DNA of 64,000 nucleotides, from assembly GCA_963971225.1 (NCBI GenBank), contig OZ020268.1, positions 35,985,848-36,049,847 of the forward strand, written 5' to 3'. A program made the position numbers and the translations under genes. The stretch comes from Melieria omissa (taxonomy: Eukaryota; Arthropoda; Insecta; Diptera; Ulidiidae). The notes under the pieces are model-generated. The model was not told the origin of the DNA and did no database searches. It saw nothing but the letters and a program-made list of their open reading frames with translations. Positions 1 to 12,186 of this stretch are shown here, piece by piece. Each line of letters begins with the position of its first letter. Positions within the stretch are counted from its first letter, which is position 1.

Positions 1-1984
1 TTTGCAATTAATTACAGTTACAATGTGTTTCTTCTTTCTTCAAGTGTTGAATTGTTGTTGGGTGTAATAAAATGAGAATTTTTTGTTTTTTTTTGGGGAC
101 ATTTACTTAATTGATGGCTTTGACTTTGGACAACATCCTTTCGTTGCTATTGATTGCAAAGTCAGTCACAATAAATTGAAAAATCAATTCCCAATGTCAG
201 AGCGATTGAACATGCGGCAACAATAACAAATTACAAATTCGTCAACTTTTTTGCCTCTTGGCTTTATTTATTTGTACAGCGAAGTTTTATTGGACGTTGC
301 ACCGTTGGTCGTCGCCACTTTGCATAAGTTATGTGTGCTTGAAAAAAGGATTCAAAAGTCCAACGGTATTTCGGTTTAATTAAAATTTTGGTACTTTTTG
401 TTTGTCTGCCCGGAGAGTTTATGTAAATTTGTGTCCACCGTTCAAGCTCACCTCTCTGCGGCTGTGTGCTACGGTTCGACGTTGCGGCCACACTTCGTTT
501 CGCTTTTGGTTCCGAGTTGCGCAGTTCTAAGATTTTTGTGTGCGGCACACCTTTTTCAGGCGCGATTGTTAAATAATGGGTTGACCTTTTTTCTACGTTT
601 TTGCATGAATAATTTTCGAGCTTCCGATGTGAACAAATGGAAACGGTAAATTATATTCATTGTTGCAATATTATTGCCCCAGAGCAACTAATTACCTAAA
701 AGACTGATATTGTTGGTTTCTTTTTCTTGGTTTCCTCCGCTCAGCACTTGCACTGATTAAAGCGTTTATACTTTTAAAGCGAAAGCGAAAACTTAAAAGC
801 GTATCAAAAGCTTGAAATCTCTTTACAAGCTCATTGGAGTGCAAAATGATTTCAGTACATATTTTACATTTTCATTACAAGTTAACTTCAATTTGCACAC
901 ATATTTCAAACCAAACTGTCAACCGGCAAGTGCAGACTTTACAGCAGAAGCATACGTCCATTACACATACGCACACACATTCACACACTTCTCATGAATA
1001 CAGCGTGGAGCTGAAACGTCCGCGTTGTGCGTTGCCCTGCAGAAGGGGTAATCGGCAGTGGAACGACTTCACATGGCCGCTGTGCGCGTATGTATGAATT
1101 TTTGACAGAGGTTAAATTAAATTGTAATTCTCCGCAGTACCGGCAGCCGCTGCCCTTAGTCTGCGTTGACTGTCAGTCGTCGTTGGCGTCGCTTCACAAC
1201 GAACACCGGTGAAGGCATATACCTGCTGACATACATACATAAGTTCATATGTATGTAGCTATCTGCACAATGTGCGATAAGTTCTGCGTAGCAATAAAAG
1301 TGGAAATTAAATTTAACCCACAAGAACTGCAGTTAACCCACACACACACAGGCGCGCATACACACATACACTTCCATTTGAAGCCCGCAGCCTGGAATGG
1401 CCTCATGCGCATTGGGAATAGAAAGCGCATGGATAAACTTGTAAAATATGCTTTATATATATAAAGATGTACAGTCGTATATAGCACAGCAAGCAACATA
1501 CATACGAGGACTAACGACCCGAGCGCGACATATTCTTTTATTTAAGTGCAGACATATGACAGCTGATTGTGACATACAGTCGGTGCTGGTGTCTACCGTA
1601 AGGCGGACGTTTACCTCTACATCGACATTACAGGTGTGTGCAGCCATAACTTAATGTGCGCAGTAGCAGCGCATGATGTCCCTTATTGGCTGGCTGGTTT
1701 ATGTGTGTGTGCGTACATGCTTGCGAATGTCTGTAGAAAGAATATCTAGTATTTATTTTATCACTTTATAATTTATACTCTTATGAAAGCATGTTGGCAT
1801 CACATACAAACTCGCATATGAATGAATGGAATGAAGTTGCAGCCATTGGCCATTGTTCATATCGATAACGAAATACTACATGACTCTATGTGCTTTAGTA
1901 TTTTTATTATTATTGCTATATACGAGTATATACGAGATCTTTTCAAACATACATTTTGTGAGTATGTAGTATATTTTGTCTTCT
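1..1984. other. Non-coding stretch, no gene seen
   Basis: AT-rich DNA with short CA/TG-rich patches (about 960-1000 and 1340-1375). Open frames here are at most 94 codons, overlap on both strands, and show no domain, signal peptide or splice context that I recognise. Confidence 0.6.
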
Positions 1985-2181
1985 TTAATCTAATCCCACT
2001 GAAAAACACCTAATACACTTGTGGAAGCACTTCTGATACTTCTCGTGGCGAATCTCCGTTATTTCATGGGTCTTTTCATGGAACAGAAAATGTTAAAGGG
2101 ACCAAATCTGATGAATACGGTGGCTGAGCAATGAATTAATGTCCCTTCAGCTATCGCATTCCATTGTTTTTTCCGTTCCAC
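1985..2181 (-). pseudogene. Relic of a mariner-like transposase C-terminus
   Basis: Read on the minus strand, positions 2097-2123 encode PPYSSDLVP. This is a one-step variant of the PPYSPDLAP motif that precedes the third catalytic aspartate of mariner transposases. It is preceded by FIAQ, where the family usually has a short hydrophobic segment ending in Q or H. Downstream the frame is broken by stops, and the third catalytic Asp is not recoverable. Roughly the last quarter of a transposase is represented. The relic abuts the dispersed repeat that starts at 2182, so one may have inserted beside the other. The family call rests on one short motif in context; the subfamily is not determinable. 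Confidence 0.5.
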
Positions 2182-2700
2182 GTGCAAGTTTTGTAGGAGA
2201 TTTTAGTACCAATTTTGATTAAATACGAAATAAACACTCAAACATATTTTCAGTTTTGGCTTAAAATGGCGTTCAAGTTATTTTCCGAGCTTTGATGTAT
2301 TAAGAGACCTATAGTAGAAATTTATGGCGAATATTTTCGTGGTAAATGTTGTCCTTAAAAAGTCCTGTTTTACAGGACATTTTTGGCATTTTGGAAAAAA
2401 GGGTCAAATTGACCCATACAAATAGGAACAGGGTTAAAATGCTCCACAAAAATGTTCTTCGTAGTATTTTACATCAAATTGCCTAACACATCATATACCT
2501 AAAATGTGAGGTTACATGGTTTTCGTATCATAAGTATCACCATAAGAATGAGAAAAAAGGGGAAACTTTGACCCCCTAAAAAAAATGCAGATGTAAACTT
2601 TCAAAACGCCTATACACGTATATTTTTTTTTGCCCCTTCAAGCAGAATCCGTTGTCAGAATCTTGTTATTTTAAAACAAGTTTGATTTTGTTGTGCAGTG
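2182..2700 (+). repeat. Dispersed repeat family A, copy 1 (about 519 bp)
   Basis: This block matches, in reverse complement and nearly end to end, the block at 10928-11432. Shared landmarks in order are a GTGCAAG start, a segment ending in AAGAGACCTATAGTAG, the palindromic GGGTCAAATTGACCC, the CACAAAAATGTTCTTCG segment, and a terminal TTGTGCAGTG. The terminal GTGCAGTG is followed by TA in both copies. No coding capacity is visible. It is probably a non-autonomous DNA element, but the ends are poor inverted repeats of each other, so the class is uncertain. Confidence 0.75.
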
Positions 2701-4888
2701 TATTCAAATTTGTTATATTTCTTTGGAAATATCGACAGATTCATGCTCTGTTTATTTAAACTTTCTAATTGATGCCTAAAATTTTAAGAAATATAATAAA
2801 TAAAAAATAAACAAATATTAAATATATATAAAAAATTCCCCAATGGTCAAAAGAATTCCTCAGTCTTAAGGTTCCCTCAGCACAAATACTATTTATCCAG
2901 AATTTCATTGCTTTTTTAGGGCTTGAAAGGGTTAATTTGAATTATCCTTACCGAGAATATTATGCGCCCATGAGAATATTCCATTTTGCACTGAATTATG
3001 GTTGGCAGTGTGGCGAAAAATTGAAGCACATTTTGGTTGAGCCACACTTTGCCAATAAATTAAATGCACTTGACACTTCCGGTCAATCGCTTTTGACCTG
3101 AGTTTCAAATGTATATTTATTGCGATGTTATTTTTATAGTTGTTGCCCGCTGTTGCACATAAATATATAGAATATAAAAATCACTTCGACGCGAACCGTC
3201 GCACACACGCCCGCGTGTCGTATATAACTGTCAGCGAAAATGTTGTTTATGGCATTTCGGTGCATATAAGCACTTAAAGGTATTTTTTCATGTGCGCGTT
3301 TTGAGTGAATTTTGTATTGAATCACTGCACCGCTTTGCTGTTTCGCATGTCGAACTAGCAGCGGACAAGTTTTACATCAAACTGGTTAATGTTGGCAGCG
3401 GCACATACGATTGTGACGGTTTCAACTGCCAGCGATTATGCGGCAAAACTGTTACCAAAAATTAGACATTAATGACAATCAGGCCAACTTTTATTGCCAT
3501 CATCAAACCATTAAGAGTACATCGAAAAGAATTAATAGCGCACGCCTGCGTGTACATGCCATAGTTGCGCGCATGTGTGCGTGTACGCTTGCATCGGTAT
3601 GTGTGTTGAATGTATTTTAAGTATGCAATGACAACGACAATGCAACTGACAGCAACATGTCGAAGTTGTTGCTGGCACGTTGTATATTCATTATAGCCGG
3701 TGTCATCGTCATTTCACACACAAACACGCATACAGTCAAAACGCAAATAGCTCATTTGCGTTTTGTTTGTTTATTTTGGTGGTTGCAATTTTGGTTTTGC
3801 ATATGTTGCAATTTTAATCGAGAGTGAGACACGCGCACGCAAAACTTGTGGCAAAGTTTGGTGGGTAAGAGACGCGCATTTGTGATTAGCGGTTAGTTGC
3901 TGCAGTTAGATGCTAAATAAACATCCCTTAATTCATTGGCTTTGAAAGGCTATTTTAATCGAAACATTTTTGACTTTTACAGCATTGATGTTCAATTTAT
4001 TAACAACACTTATGGTTCGATTCAAAAGACTTAGAACACAAACTAAGTCAATTGATAAGCACTTGTGACATATTTCTGACTGAAATCAGTTGCTAAGTCA
4101 TTGTGGTTAAAGTCAGGGTTAAGTGTTTTTCACACTCAAATGCATTTAAAAAAAATCATTATGTCTGAACAGTGTTTAAATTCAAAGTAAATGCTTAATT
4201 TCAGCACTTGTTGTGCACTTTCAGCTGTGTTAGAACACCTAGTTGCACTCAGCGGCCACCACTACACGCACTCATATTACGACCACAAACATCAACACAA
4301 AGACCAACACACCGAGACCGAGAAGTGCTCAGCGCTTGAGAAATAATGAAAATGAGCAACGAGTGTTGGCTTACCCCCCGAAGCCGTAAGCTTCTTCAAG
4401 CATGTGTAAAACGCTTTCGCGCAGCATCTGACCAGCACACACGAACACACAAAAACGCACACACGCTCACGTACGCCGCGCACACGTTGCTCTATGAGAA
4501 GCAACAGCAAAACGTACAACAGCCACTCGCACTTTTTCGCACTCACAAAGCACGACGCACACAGGCAACAAATTTATTTGAAATAGTTATTTTTACTTTG
4601 CGTAGTTGTTAACCCCTTATTTATTGTTGTTGTTGTTTTTGTTGCTGCACTAAACATTTTTAGTTTAGCCTGAACTATGTGCGTTTGTGTGTGCTCGTTG
4701 CAGGTATTGGTGAGACGGTGCTTGCTGGAAAAACTTGCTTTTCTATGTAGCAACTGTATTTAGAGAAATGAAGATTCAACGACTGCAATCAAATCGAATT
4801 TGATAGATTTGGAAGCGTATTAAATCTTGAAAATTTTGGGAGAATTATTGATTTTGATTAATTCCTTTTTGAAGTTGGAAGTTTGTGC
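2701..4888. other. Non-coding stretch, no gene seen
   Basis: AT-rich DNA with CA-rich patches near 3715-3735 and 4435-4475. The two opposing frames near 4292-4612 are shadows of the CA-rich patch. No RNA gene or recognisable exon was found. Confidence 0.6.
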
Positions 4889-4946
4889 TTTTATTTTTAT
4901 TTTTATTTTTATTTTTATTATTTTATTTTTATTTTTTAATTATTAT
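4889..4946. repeat. TTTTA pentanucleotide microsatellite
   Basis: About ten copies of a TTTTA-type unit with a few interruptions, the same sequence class (opposite strand) as the much longer AAAAT array at 14831-15141. Confidence 0.85.
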
Positions 4947-5639
4947 TGTGTCTTCATCGTTCAAATACAAATTGCTTTATAATTGATAGTCTATCAAGGT
5001 ATGTAACTAAAACGAGTCGGAGTGACAAAGAATAACGACTAACATGTTTCTTCTGCTGTATGTTATATGTCAGAAGCGAATAGAATTTAATAAAGATTTT
5101 ATGCCGCTTTCGAGCTGGGGTAAGAGCTTTTTCATACGAAACTATTTATATATCAGAAGTACCACATTGGAGAGCGCACAGTGTTGCGAGTGGCGACAAA
5201 AATGCAAAATGCAATGTTATAACCACAAAAATGTGAGTAAGAGGTTTTGTTGAAAATATTTCAATTAAGAGAAATCCGATGTTTTATGAAATTGAATATT
5301 GAATATTAAAATATTGAATAATATAGAAGTTATGAGCTCTTAAAGTAAAAAAAACTGTGTACATATAGCAAGTTTTTGCTTTGACTTTGAGGATGAATAT
5401 TTCAAAATAAATTGCGAGCAAGTCCTTTAGAGTTACTATTGGTAAGTATTTACATTATGTTGTACAATTTTCAGCTGCGCATATTTGTGCGAATGCAAGT
5501 TATTGGTATTTTTCGGTGAAGACTTGAGTTCAAATTCGCGATATTTTCACCGTTTAATGCTCTGCTGCTGATGAACAATTTGTTGAAGATAGCTTCGCAA
5601 AATCAATTACGATTACTATTATATTCGAAATAGAGGGGT

Positions 5640-6215
5640 TAATGGAGTTTCGACACTAAACTTTGAATTTTTTCCGTGCAAACCCAAAAGTTGACAACCT
5701 AATTACTTCACTTGTATGGGAGGCACCTTCTGGTGGTGAATTTTTGAACTTTTAATTCAAGTTAATTAATTTTGTATTTTTTGCACTCAGGAATGCTGAC
5801 GATTGTTGAAAATCATTCATATCGATTCAGTAGTTTCCTAGATACGATGGTTCCTCGCTTACTTGACTACATTTACAAGTTCGGAGCCAGCTCCATTGAA
5901 CATGACTAGTTTTGTATGGCAGCCACCTTTAGAGTTGGATATAGCGGTTAGGTGTGTACAGAAAAAATATTCGGAAGGGAAAATAAATGGGGGTCGGTCT
6001 TACATATGGTACATCTGGGGTCAACCTGAGAGCAGCGGGAGCCCACTTTCTAACAACGATGATTTTGTATGGGAGCCTCATTAAAAGTTGGAGATAGGGG
6101 TAGGTATGTTCGAAAAAAATATTCAAGAGGAAAAATTAGTGGGGGTCAGTCTAAGATTTTAACCCTCTAAGAGCAAATTCTGAGCAGCCGTGGAGCAATT
6201 TATCGAGATTTTATT
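5640..6215. repeat. Dispersed repeat family B with internal duplication
   Basis: The segment 5690-5870 (AAAAGTTGACAAC, then TCTGGTGGTGAAT, then TCAGTAGTTTCC with a following GATACGA) matches 48790-48970. The next part contains a duplicated unit of about 155 bp: TTTGTATGGCAGCC at about 5910 and TTTGTATGGGAGCC at about 6064, each followed by GTTGGA, an AAAAATATTC tract and GGGGGTC. The tail GAGCAGCCGTGGAGCAAT near 6170-6195 reappears as AAGCAGCCATGGAGCAAT near 30955. The 73-codon plus-strand frame at 5863-6084 lies wholly inside this repeat and is not a gene. Confidence 0.7.
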
Positions 6216-6424
6216 TTCAATCACTTTAAAAAAAACCGCATTTTATCTATTTATATGCACTTTTATAAATAAATTTATATTGAAATACAAATATTTTGAA
6301 TGTATCTTTTATGAACTAAGATAATTTTGATTGTTAATATGAAGTTTTTTCCAATCCGTTTGTATGGGAGATGGTCGAATTTTTGGTCCGATTTGAAATT
6401 TTGCACATTAAGTTCTTTACTCAT

Positions 6425-6680
6425 ACAAGGTTAGGTTAGGTTACGGAAGGGGTGTGTGCGGCAAGCACTTCCACTCGGAGACCCTGTTGGGTCCATTGTG
6501 AATCCCTTCATTTTCGGAGAAACCGGTGCCTTCTTCTATCTGTTGGGATCCCTGTAGATCCAGGCGGGATCTTTTGGGAACCATTTGGTCTTGGCGAGGA
6601 AATTGTGTAGATCGGTAATCTGTGCGTCTGCTACCTCCGCTAGCCCATCAAAGAACCTTGCTACTCATACAATATCTGTA
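6425..6680 (-). pseudogene. 3' end of a non-LTR retrotransposon (LINE)
   Basis: On the minus strand the sequence reads through FFDGLAEVADAQITDLHNFL and then AKTKWF, which has the form of the extreme C-terminus of LINE ORF2 in this group: a short hydrophobic and acidic helix followed by an aromatic end. After it come about 130 bp of 3' UTR and a TAACCTAACCTAACC tail at 6425-6445. Only the tail end of the element is present, as expected from 5'-truncated reverse transcription. Orientation is the same as the larger LINE at 62.5-64 kb. Confidence 0.6.
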
Positions 6681-6699
6681 TACAAAATTTCAATAAGGT

Positions 6700-8453
6700 A
6701 CAGTAAGGTCCTATTTTTAGTCACTCCGCTATATGAACTCGCAACACTGTGGAGCGTAGCTACAGAGAAAAGCAAAATTGGGCTTGAATACCTCAAAGGT
6801 TAACCACTGAGCTGCGGCTACTCTAATTAACTGTTAATATTATTTGAATTTCATATTAATATTTCACAAATTTGTTCACATTTCGTGACAATTTTTGGTA
6901 TTTAAAAAATTTCTTAAATTAAAATCATCTCAATAGTTTTGTATTAGGTTGGCCTCTCTTCGTCAACCACCACTTGCAGTGAAAACTCAAAGTCAAAATC
7001 ACTGTCACCGCAAAGGGTACTTGTGTCAGCAATCGTGGCGGCTTGCCTCTCTCACTTATTCAACAATTTATTCATCTAAACCACTCAGCCGATGCAGCCA
7101 ACCAAGCAGCGTTGGCCCAAACAGTCGGCCCACTCAGTCGGCCCACTAGTCAGGCGCGCTCTACGTGCATTATTAATCACCACAACAGCGCTGCGAGCAC
7201 AAAATACGGTCATTGTCAAGCATTGTCAATTAAGTCGCTCTAAATATCCCACTAACTATAATAATTACCCATACATATTAATAATGAGAAAATATGTATG
7301 CAGGCATTGTACTTGTGTATAAGAAAAAACATCAAACTGACCAAGACCCATTTCGCTCGGTTACTGAAAAGCTGCAGCGCTAAAAAGATGCGGCGAAATG
7401 AAAACCTAAGCGGAAATTACTTCAACCGTTATTATTAAACTTCAGTTTCCGTTGTTGCTGCATATTCCGTTTATTGGTGTATGTGTGTCTGTGTGTACGT
7501 TTATTTTGTCGCTGTTGCAATTTCGTTTTGTTTTCTGGCTTTTTTTCTTTTGTTTTTTCGTTTCTATTTGCTGTAATTTCTTCGCGGCTGACAGCGCGCG
7601 CTTCCGAATGCACTGTTTGTTGTGATGGGAATGCGGCGCTCGCTATTAAATGCACACCTTGTCCCACATTCGTGGCGGAAAATTGAAGTACGGGCGCTCG
7701 TAGTTCACGTCGGCACTGTGGCAATGCGGAAAAACGTGGTCGGAATGCGATTGTGCTGTGTCCTGCGCTGCAACAACAAGCATGTCCTTGTTATTGTTTG
7801 GCGGCCTGTAGTGCAGCGGTGCGGTGCCATGTGCTACACCGTTTGCTGGTATTAGTATTTTTATTTAACTTTTTAACCCATTGAGCGCACTTCCCTTCTT
7901 CGTTTATTTTTGGTCCTTACTCGTGCAGTGCTTTGACTGCCTTACGGCTTTCCGATTCGTGATTGCTATTGCTGCCGTTGTAGTTATTTTTGTAGTTGTT
8001 TTCTGCTTCTATTGTTAACTTGGTCAAGTTGCAGTTGGGCAGCAATCAAATATTTAATGGCAATTTTAACGTTATTACTTATTTGAGGTCATACGCAAAA
8101 GAAATGTATGAAGTATGCAATAAAGTTTCTGAAATTCCAAAACAAAAAATGTTTATTATGTAAAGCGAATGCAAAATGTTGGTGTTTGCAATGGATTAAT
8201 ATTTTAGTTCAAATTTAGAGAGATGCATTAATTTCTGGATTGCGTGTTGTGTGTGGTAATTTCTTGCGCCTTGCTATTTTATTAATGTATACCGAAGTAA
8301 AAAATCAACCCTGAGAATCGAGCACTCTTTAAATGTTCACTTAAAAACTAGTAAAATGTTTTTGCGCAATTTCGTTAATATGTTTAGTTTTTGTTTCGCT
8401 TTGTTCACTACGCTTGGTGTTTACGTTAATCTATGGAAGTTTTTCCAGGATGG
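6700..8453. other. Non-coding stretch, no gene seen
   Basis: Mixed-composition DNA. Several overlapping frames of 66-100 codons occur between 6949 and 7855 on both strands with no motif. A short tandem occurs near 7120-7150 (repeated CAGTCGGCCCACT). Confidence 0.55.
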
Positions 8454-8497
8454 GATTGAACTGCTAGCTACTGCTAACTACTGCTAGCAGTTCAATC
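8454..8497. repeat. Perfect 15-bp inverted repeat (hairpin)
   Basis: GATTGAACTGCTAGC at 8454-8468 is exactly inverted at 8483-8497, separated by a 14-bp spacer that itself holds CTGCTAAC-like repeats. It is too short to be a typical microRNA precursor, and no flanking duplication was noticed. Confidence 0.8.
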
Positions 8498-9070
8498 TGT
8501 CGTTCCTTTGAAGAGACGCCTTCGTATGGTGAGTTTATTACTGACTTGTGTGGAGCGCGCTCTGTGCATCCTTTGATACCAAGTGGGATCTGTTGTTGGA
8601 AAACACAAAGGTTGATGTCTTTGATGAGCTTATTTTGGATCATGTATGCGCTGTGACATATTTCCGTTAGTGTAAACTGGCACTATTATAAGAGTTATTG
8701 TTGTACTAGTACGTCTTGTTGATATAAAAATGCCCTGCAAGCTGCTCATCATAACTAACTGAAGTGGGAAGAATAGGAGTTTGTCCAAAAGTAGAGGACA
8801 TGACTGAGTAATTATGGAACATTTTGAATTGAAGAAAATGCGCAATTAAGGCAAAAACATAATTAAGAAAATGACCTCTGGGATAGAAGTCCCGTACACT
8901 TTACGTTAGAATGAGAAATAAGCAAACAAATTTCCACCAAACTAAAATTAAATGCCCAAAGAATCAAATAGATTTGGAACGCCGGTATCCTAAGTATAAA
9001 CTAATTTCGTATATGTAAAGAACTTAAATCGTTTTAGAGTGAAATTATTATGCGTTCAAATTGATTTGTA
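8498..9070. other. Non-coding stretch, nothing recognised
   Basis: AT-rich DNA with one 71-codon minus-strand frame at 8630-8845 and no motif. Confidence 0.55.
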
Positions 9071-9136
9071 CAGTACTCCCCGGTTATACGTACCCCACTT
9101 ATACGAATTCCCCGCATACAAGCACCGAAAGTACTG
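9071..9136. mobile_element. Possible pogo/Tigger-like terminal fragment
   Basis: The segment follows a TA dinucleotide and begins CAGTACTCCCC, then has TTATACG twice. It resembles the TA-flanked CAGTA(C/G)-type termini of pogo/Tigger elements. It ends at a GTACTG at 9131-9136 that inverts the first six bases. No transposase or opposite terminus was found, so this may be a solo end or chance similarity. Confidence 0.3.
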
Positions 9137-9580
9137 CATTTTCTTTTTGAAATTTGCACAATTTACTTCGATATAAGCACTGCTTGCTTATAAGTATCAG
9201 ATATTTTGTATTTTCACGGATGCCTATACCCAGAGAATACTGTATGTATTTATTTCAATGTGCTTAGTTTTAACCTTATTCGCGCGAACTGTCTGCTCTC
9301 GGTGCTGCTGCTTCAACTGGAAACTGAAATTGCACAAAAATTGCAACGCCACGTGAACAAAAGCCGTTATCCCATTTTTAGCCCCATTTTCAAGCGGAAA
9401 ACAAGAAACAAAAACGGACACTAAGCCAGAAGTGCTACAATGTAGAAAACAGAATAGTTACACAAAACCGAAACAAGACAAGAGAAGCATTTTGTATTTT
9501 AAAGAGCGAAAAGCTAAGCGGAGTTCAAATAGCTGAAGCGGAAAACCTGAACTGTGAAAATGCTGCAAACAGTCCCAAGC
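9137..9580. other. Non-coding stretch, nothing recognised
   Basis: Unremarkable AT-rich DNA. The opposing 65-72 codon frames at 9206-9424 overlap and have no motif. Confidence 0.5.
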
Positions 9581-9600
9581 ACACACACACACACACACAG
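9581..9600. repeat. CA microsatellite
   Basis: A run of about nine perfect CA units. Confidence 0.9.
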
Positions 9601-9714
9601 AGATACATCTGTATATCCATACATGCATAGCTAAGCAGGGCAAGTGTAATTACAGGTATTTCCTTAAAACTGTGTTAACAGTGCATCTAACTAGTAAAAA
9701 TGCAAACAGAGCCA

Positions 9715-9832
9715 TGACAACGACACAGCACAGCGCAGCACAATACAACACAACGGAACAGAACAGAACAGAGCAACGTCGAATGCAGCACCGCACAATG
9801 CAATGCAATGCACAATACAATGCCACACGATA
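9715..9832. repeat. Imperfect short-period tract (ACAGC/AACAG/AATGC)
   Basis: A string of slipped 5-bp variants: CACAG/GCGCAG, then AACAG/GAACAG, then AATGC/CAATG. The cysteine-rich minus-strand frames of 77-89 codons here are translations of this tract and not genes. Confidence 0.7.
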
Positions 9833-10530
9833 CCGCCACGACAAGGCAGTCCAGGAGGTAACGCGTTTTGGTTGTGTGTGAGTGTGTATGTGTGACGCCA
9901 GCACATAGACGCCAGGCAACCCATTACCTATTTTCCGGATTTTTGAAGAAGCGGTTTAAGCAGACATTTTCTGGCTCTAATTTGCATTCGCACACACACA
10001 AACACCAGGACCTGTACGCTTTGAGTACACAAGATACAGGTGGCATGTTTGCAGTTGTCTATTTGCAGAGCTCCACGCATGCAGGAAGCTCAAGAACCTA
10101 AATAGAAAATAATCACAATAATAGCAATTAGTTCAACGTGTGTGCCAGTTGATATGTGTTTGAGTGCGATGCGTATGCACACATTGTACACTGACACATA
10201 CACACACACGCATATTATACGCTTGAAACTTTTGTATTGTACACTGTCACAGTGCTGCATATATGCACATAAATCTGCGGCGGCATTGGTGGGTGGCTAT
10301 GTATAGTTGTTATGTGCATTTTACATAGCGGATATATAGGCTGTGCAAAATACGATTTTGCATAATGTACGTGGCATGTAGCCGGAGTTATGGCAGACTT
10401 TAATGTCCATAGTATTTGCACTTACACTGCTGTAATAATTAGTGCGTGCATATCTAATGGGTAAATCACTCGGCGCATTATTCCATAGCAGAAGTTTTAG
10501 GGCGCAAAAAATAAAAAAAATTAAATTCCG
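9833..10530. other. Non-coding stretch, nothing recognised
   Basis: CA/TG-rich patches near 9986-10005 and 10196-10210. No convincing frame. Confidence 0.55.
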
Positions 10531-11620
10531 AACTTTACGTTTTAATAAGTTTGATTTAAGTTAATTAAAAGCACTTCAATTATAAAGTAATTATTATTAC
10601 TTATAGAAAATTAATTGTTAGCGAATGTATGTAAAGCAATCATTTAAGTGGTTTTAATCTATTCGGTTTTATTGAAAAAAGTTTTTGAGTTTTTATTTTA
10701 ATTCACTAAGTGTTTAAGATGTACAGGACGTATGAGTAACATATGCTATGCTAAGTAGCTCTGGACTTTGCAATTTAGAAACCGTGGGTAAATAAAAATT
10801 TATATTAAATTTATTTATTTTAATGCAAATAAATCGGAATTGCATTAATTTAGTAAGATAGTCAAAATAAGAGAACTTTACGTTTTCATAAGTTTTATTG
10901 AATTTAATTGAAAGTACTTCGTAATTACACTGCACAAGAAAATCAATTTTTTTTTTTTAATAACAAGGTTCTGACAACGGATTCTAGTAGAGGGGACCAA
11001 AAAAATATACTTTTATCGGCTTTTTGAAAGTTTACGTCTGAATTTTTTTTTGGGGGGTTTAAAGTTTCCCCTTTTCGCGCATTCTTATGGTGAATAGGTA
11101 TGCGAAAACCATGTAACATCACATTTTAGGTATATGATATGTTTAGCAATTTGATGTAAAACACTACGAAGAACATTTTTGTGGAACATATCAACCCTGT
11201 AGCTCCTATTTGTATGGGTCAATTTGACCCTTTTTTCTAAAATGCCAAGACTTTTAAAGGACAAAATGTACCACAAAAATATTTGCCATATATTTCTACT
11301 ATAGGTCTCTTAATACATCAAAGCTCAGAAATTAACTTTAACTCCAGAATTAAGCCAGAACTGAAAATGTGTTTGAGTGTTTATTTCATACTTATTCACA
11401 ATTGGTACTAAAATGTCCTATAAGACTTGCACTTACTTAATTATAAGTAAATTAAGCGAATACATTTCAACAGATTTGTATATAAGTGACATCAATTCGC
11501 TATAATGTTGCTTACTTTTCATCTTAATTCGCTAAGGGTTTAGGATACACAGGGCGTATAAGTAACATTATTATGCTACGCCAGCCATATCGTTCTCAAT
11601 TTGAAAACCGTAAGCAGTGA
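10531..11620 (+). repeat. Tandem duplication split by an inserted repeat
   Basis: Unit one (about 10531-10795) and unit two (about 10874-10927 plus 11436-11620) share AACTTTACGTTTT, an AGTACTTC/AGCACTTC segment, AATTCRCTAAG, the GGCGTATAAGTAACAT/GACGTATGAGTAACAT motif, and a terminal AAACCGT. In unit two the series is interrupted by the 505-bp family A repeat at 10928-11432. The duplication therefore pre-dates the insertion. Confidence 0.65.
10928..11432 (-). mobile_element. Dispersed repeat family A, copy 2 (505 bp)
   Basis: Reverse complement of 2182-2700. It begins CACTGCACAAG and ends ACTTGCAC. The trinucleotide TTA lies directly on both sides (10925-10927 and 11433-11435), giving a 3-bp target-site duplication. 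The site of insertion is marked because the same duplicated host sequence occurs uninterrupted about 340 bp upstream. There is no open frame of note; the 63-codon frame at 11085-11276 is a shadow. A TTA/TAA duplication would fit a PIF/Harbinger-type or related DNA element, but the ends do not give a diagnostic terminal repeat. Confidence 0.7.
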
Positions 11621-12186
11621 ACTTTTTTAAACATTAGTAAGTCACATGAGTGCCACACGTTCTGTACATAAATCAAATATAAATGGTATAAATTAAAGCA
11701 ATATTATTTCATTGTAACTTTGCTAAATTAAAAATTTATCCTTGTAATTTAACTTAAGATGTTTTCTGTCTGTCGGCATTCCAATTAGATGCGAAAGCAT
11801 AAAATTCAGTACAGAATTCTATTTAAGTATTGTATTATTCTATTTATGTATTCAGACTTTGCAAAGGAGTTTCACTGTCTTGAGTTTTTTAGCCGAGACT
11901 AATTATGTTGCAGTAAAACATATTAGAACGGCGAAATGTATTATATGTTTTCTGTAAAAGAGTTTATAGGAACAAATTTTATTGTAGGAAAAAGTATTTG
12001 ACGTCATGGGGTAGAAAGTTGAAAATACATTTCGTCAAGCAAACGGCCTATTTAAATACGACGAGATAAGCGGGGTTAGGAAAATGGCATTAGGTGGATC
12101 TAGATGATTTAAATTTCTGAATCATTTTCTGTGCTTAAATTTGAAGCACATCAAAAGAGGTAAATGAGAGCGTAGAAGTTAGGACT
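11621..12186. other. Non-coding stretch, nothing recognised
   Basis: AT-rich DNA without a frame above 60 codons or any obvious repeat. Confidence 0.5.
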
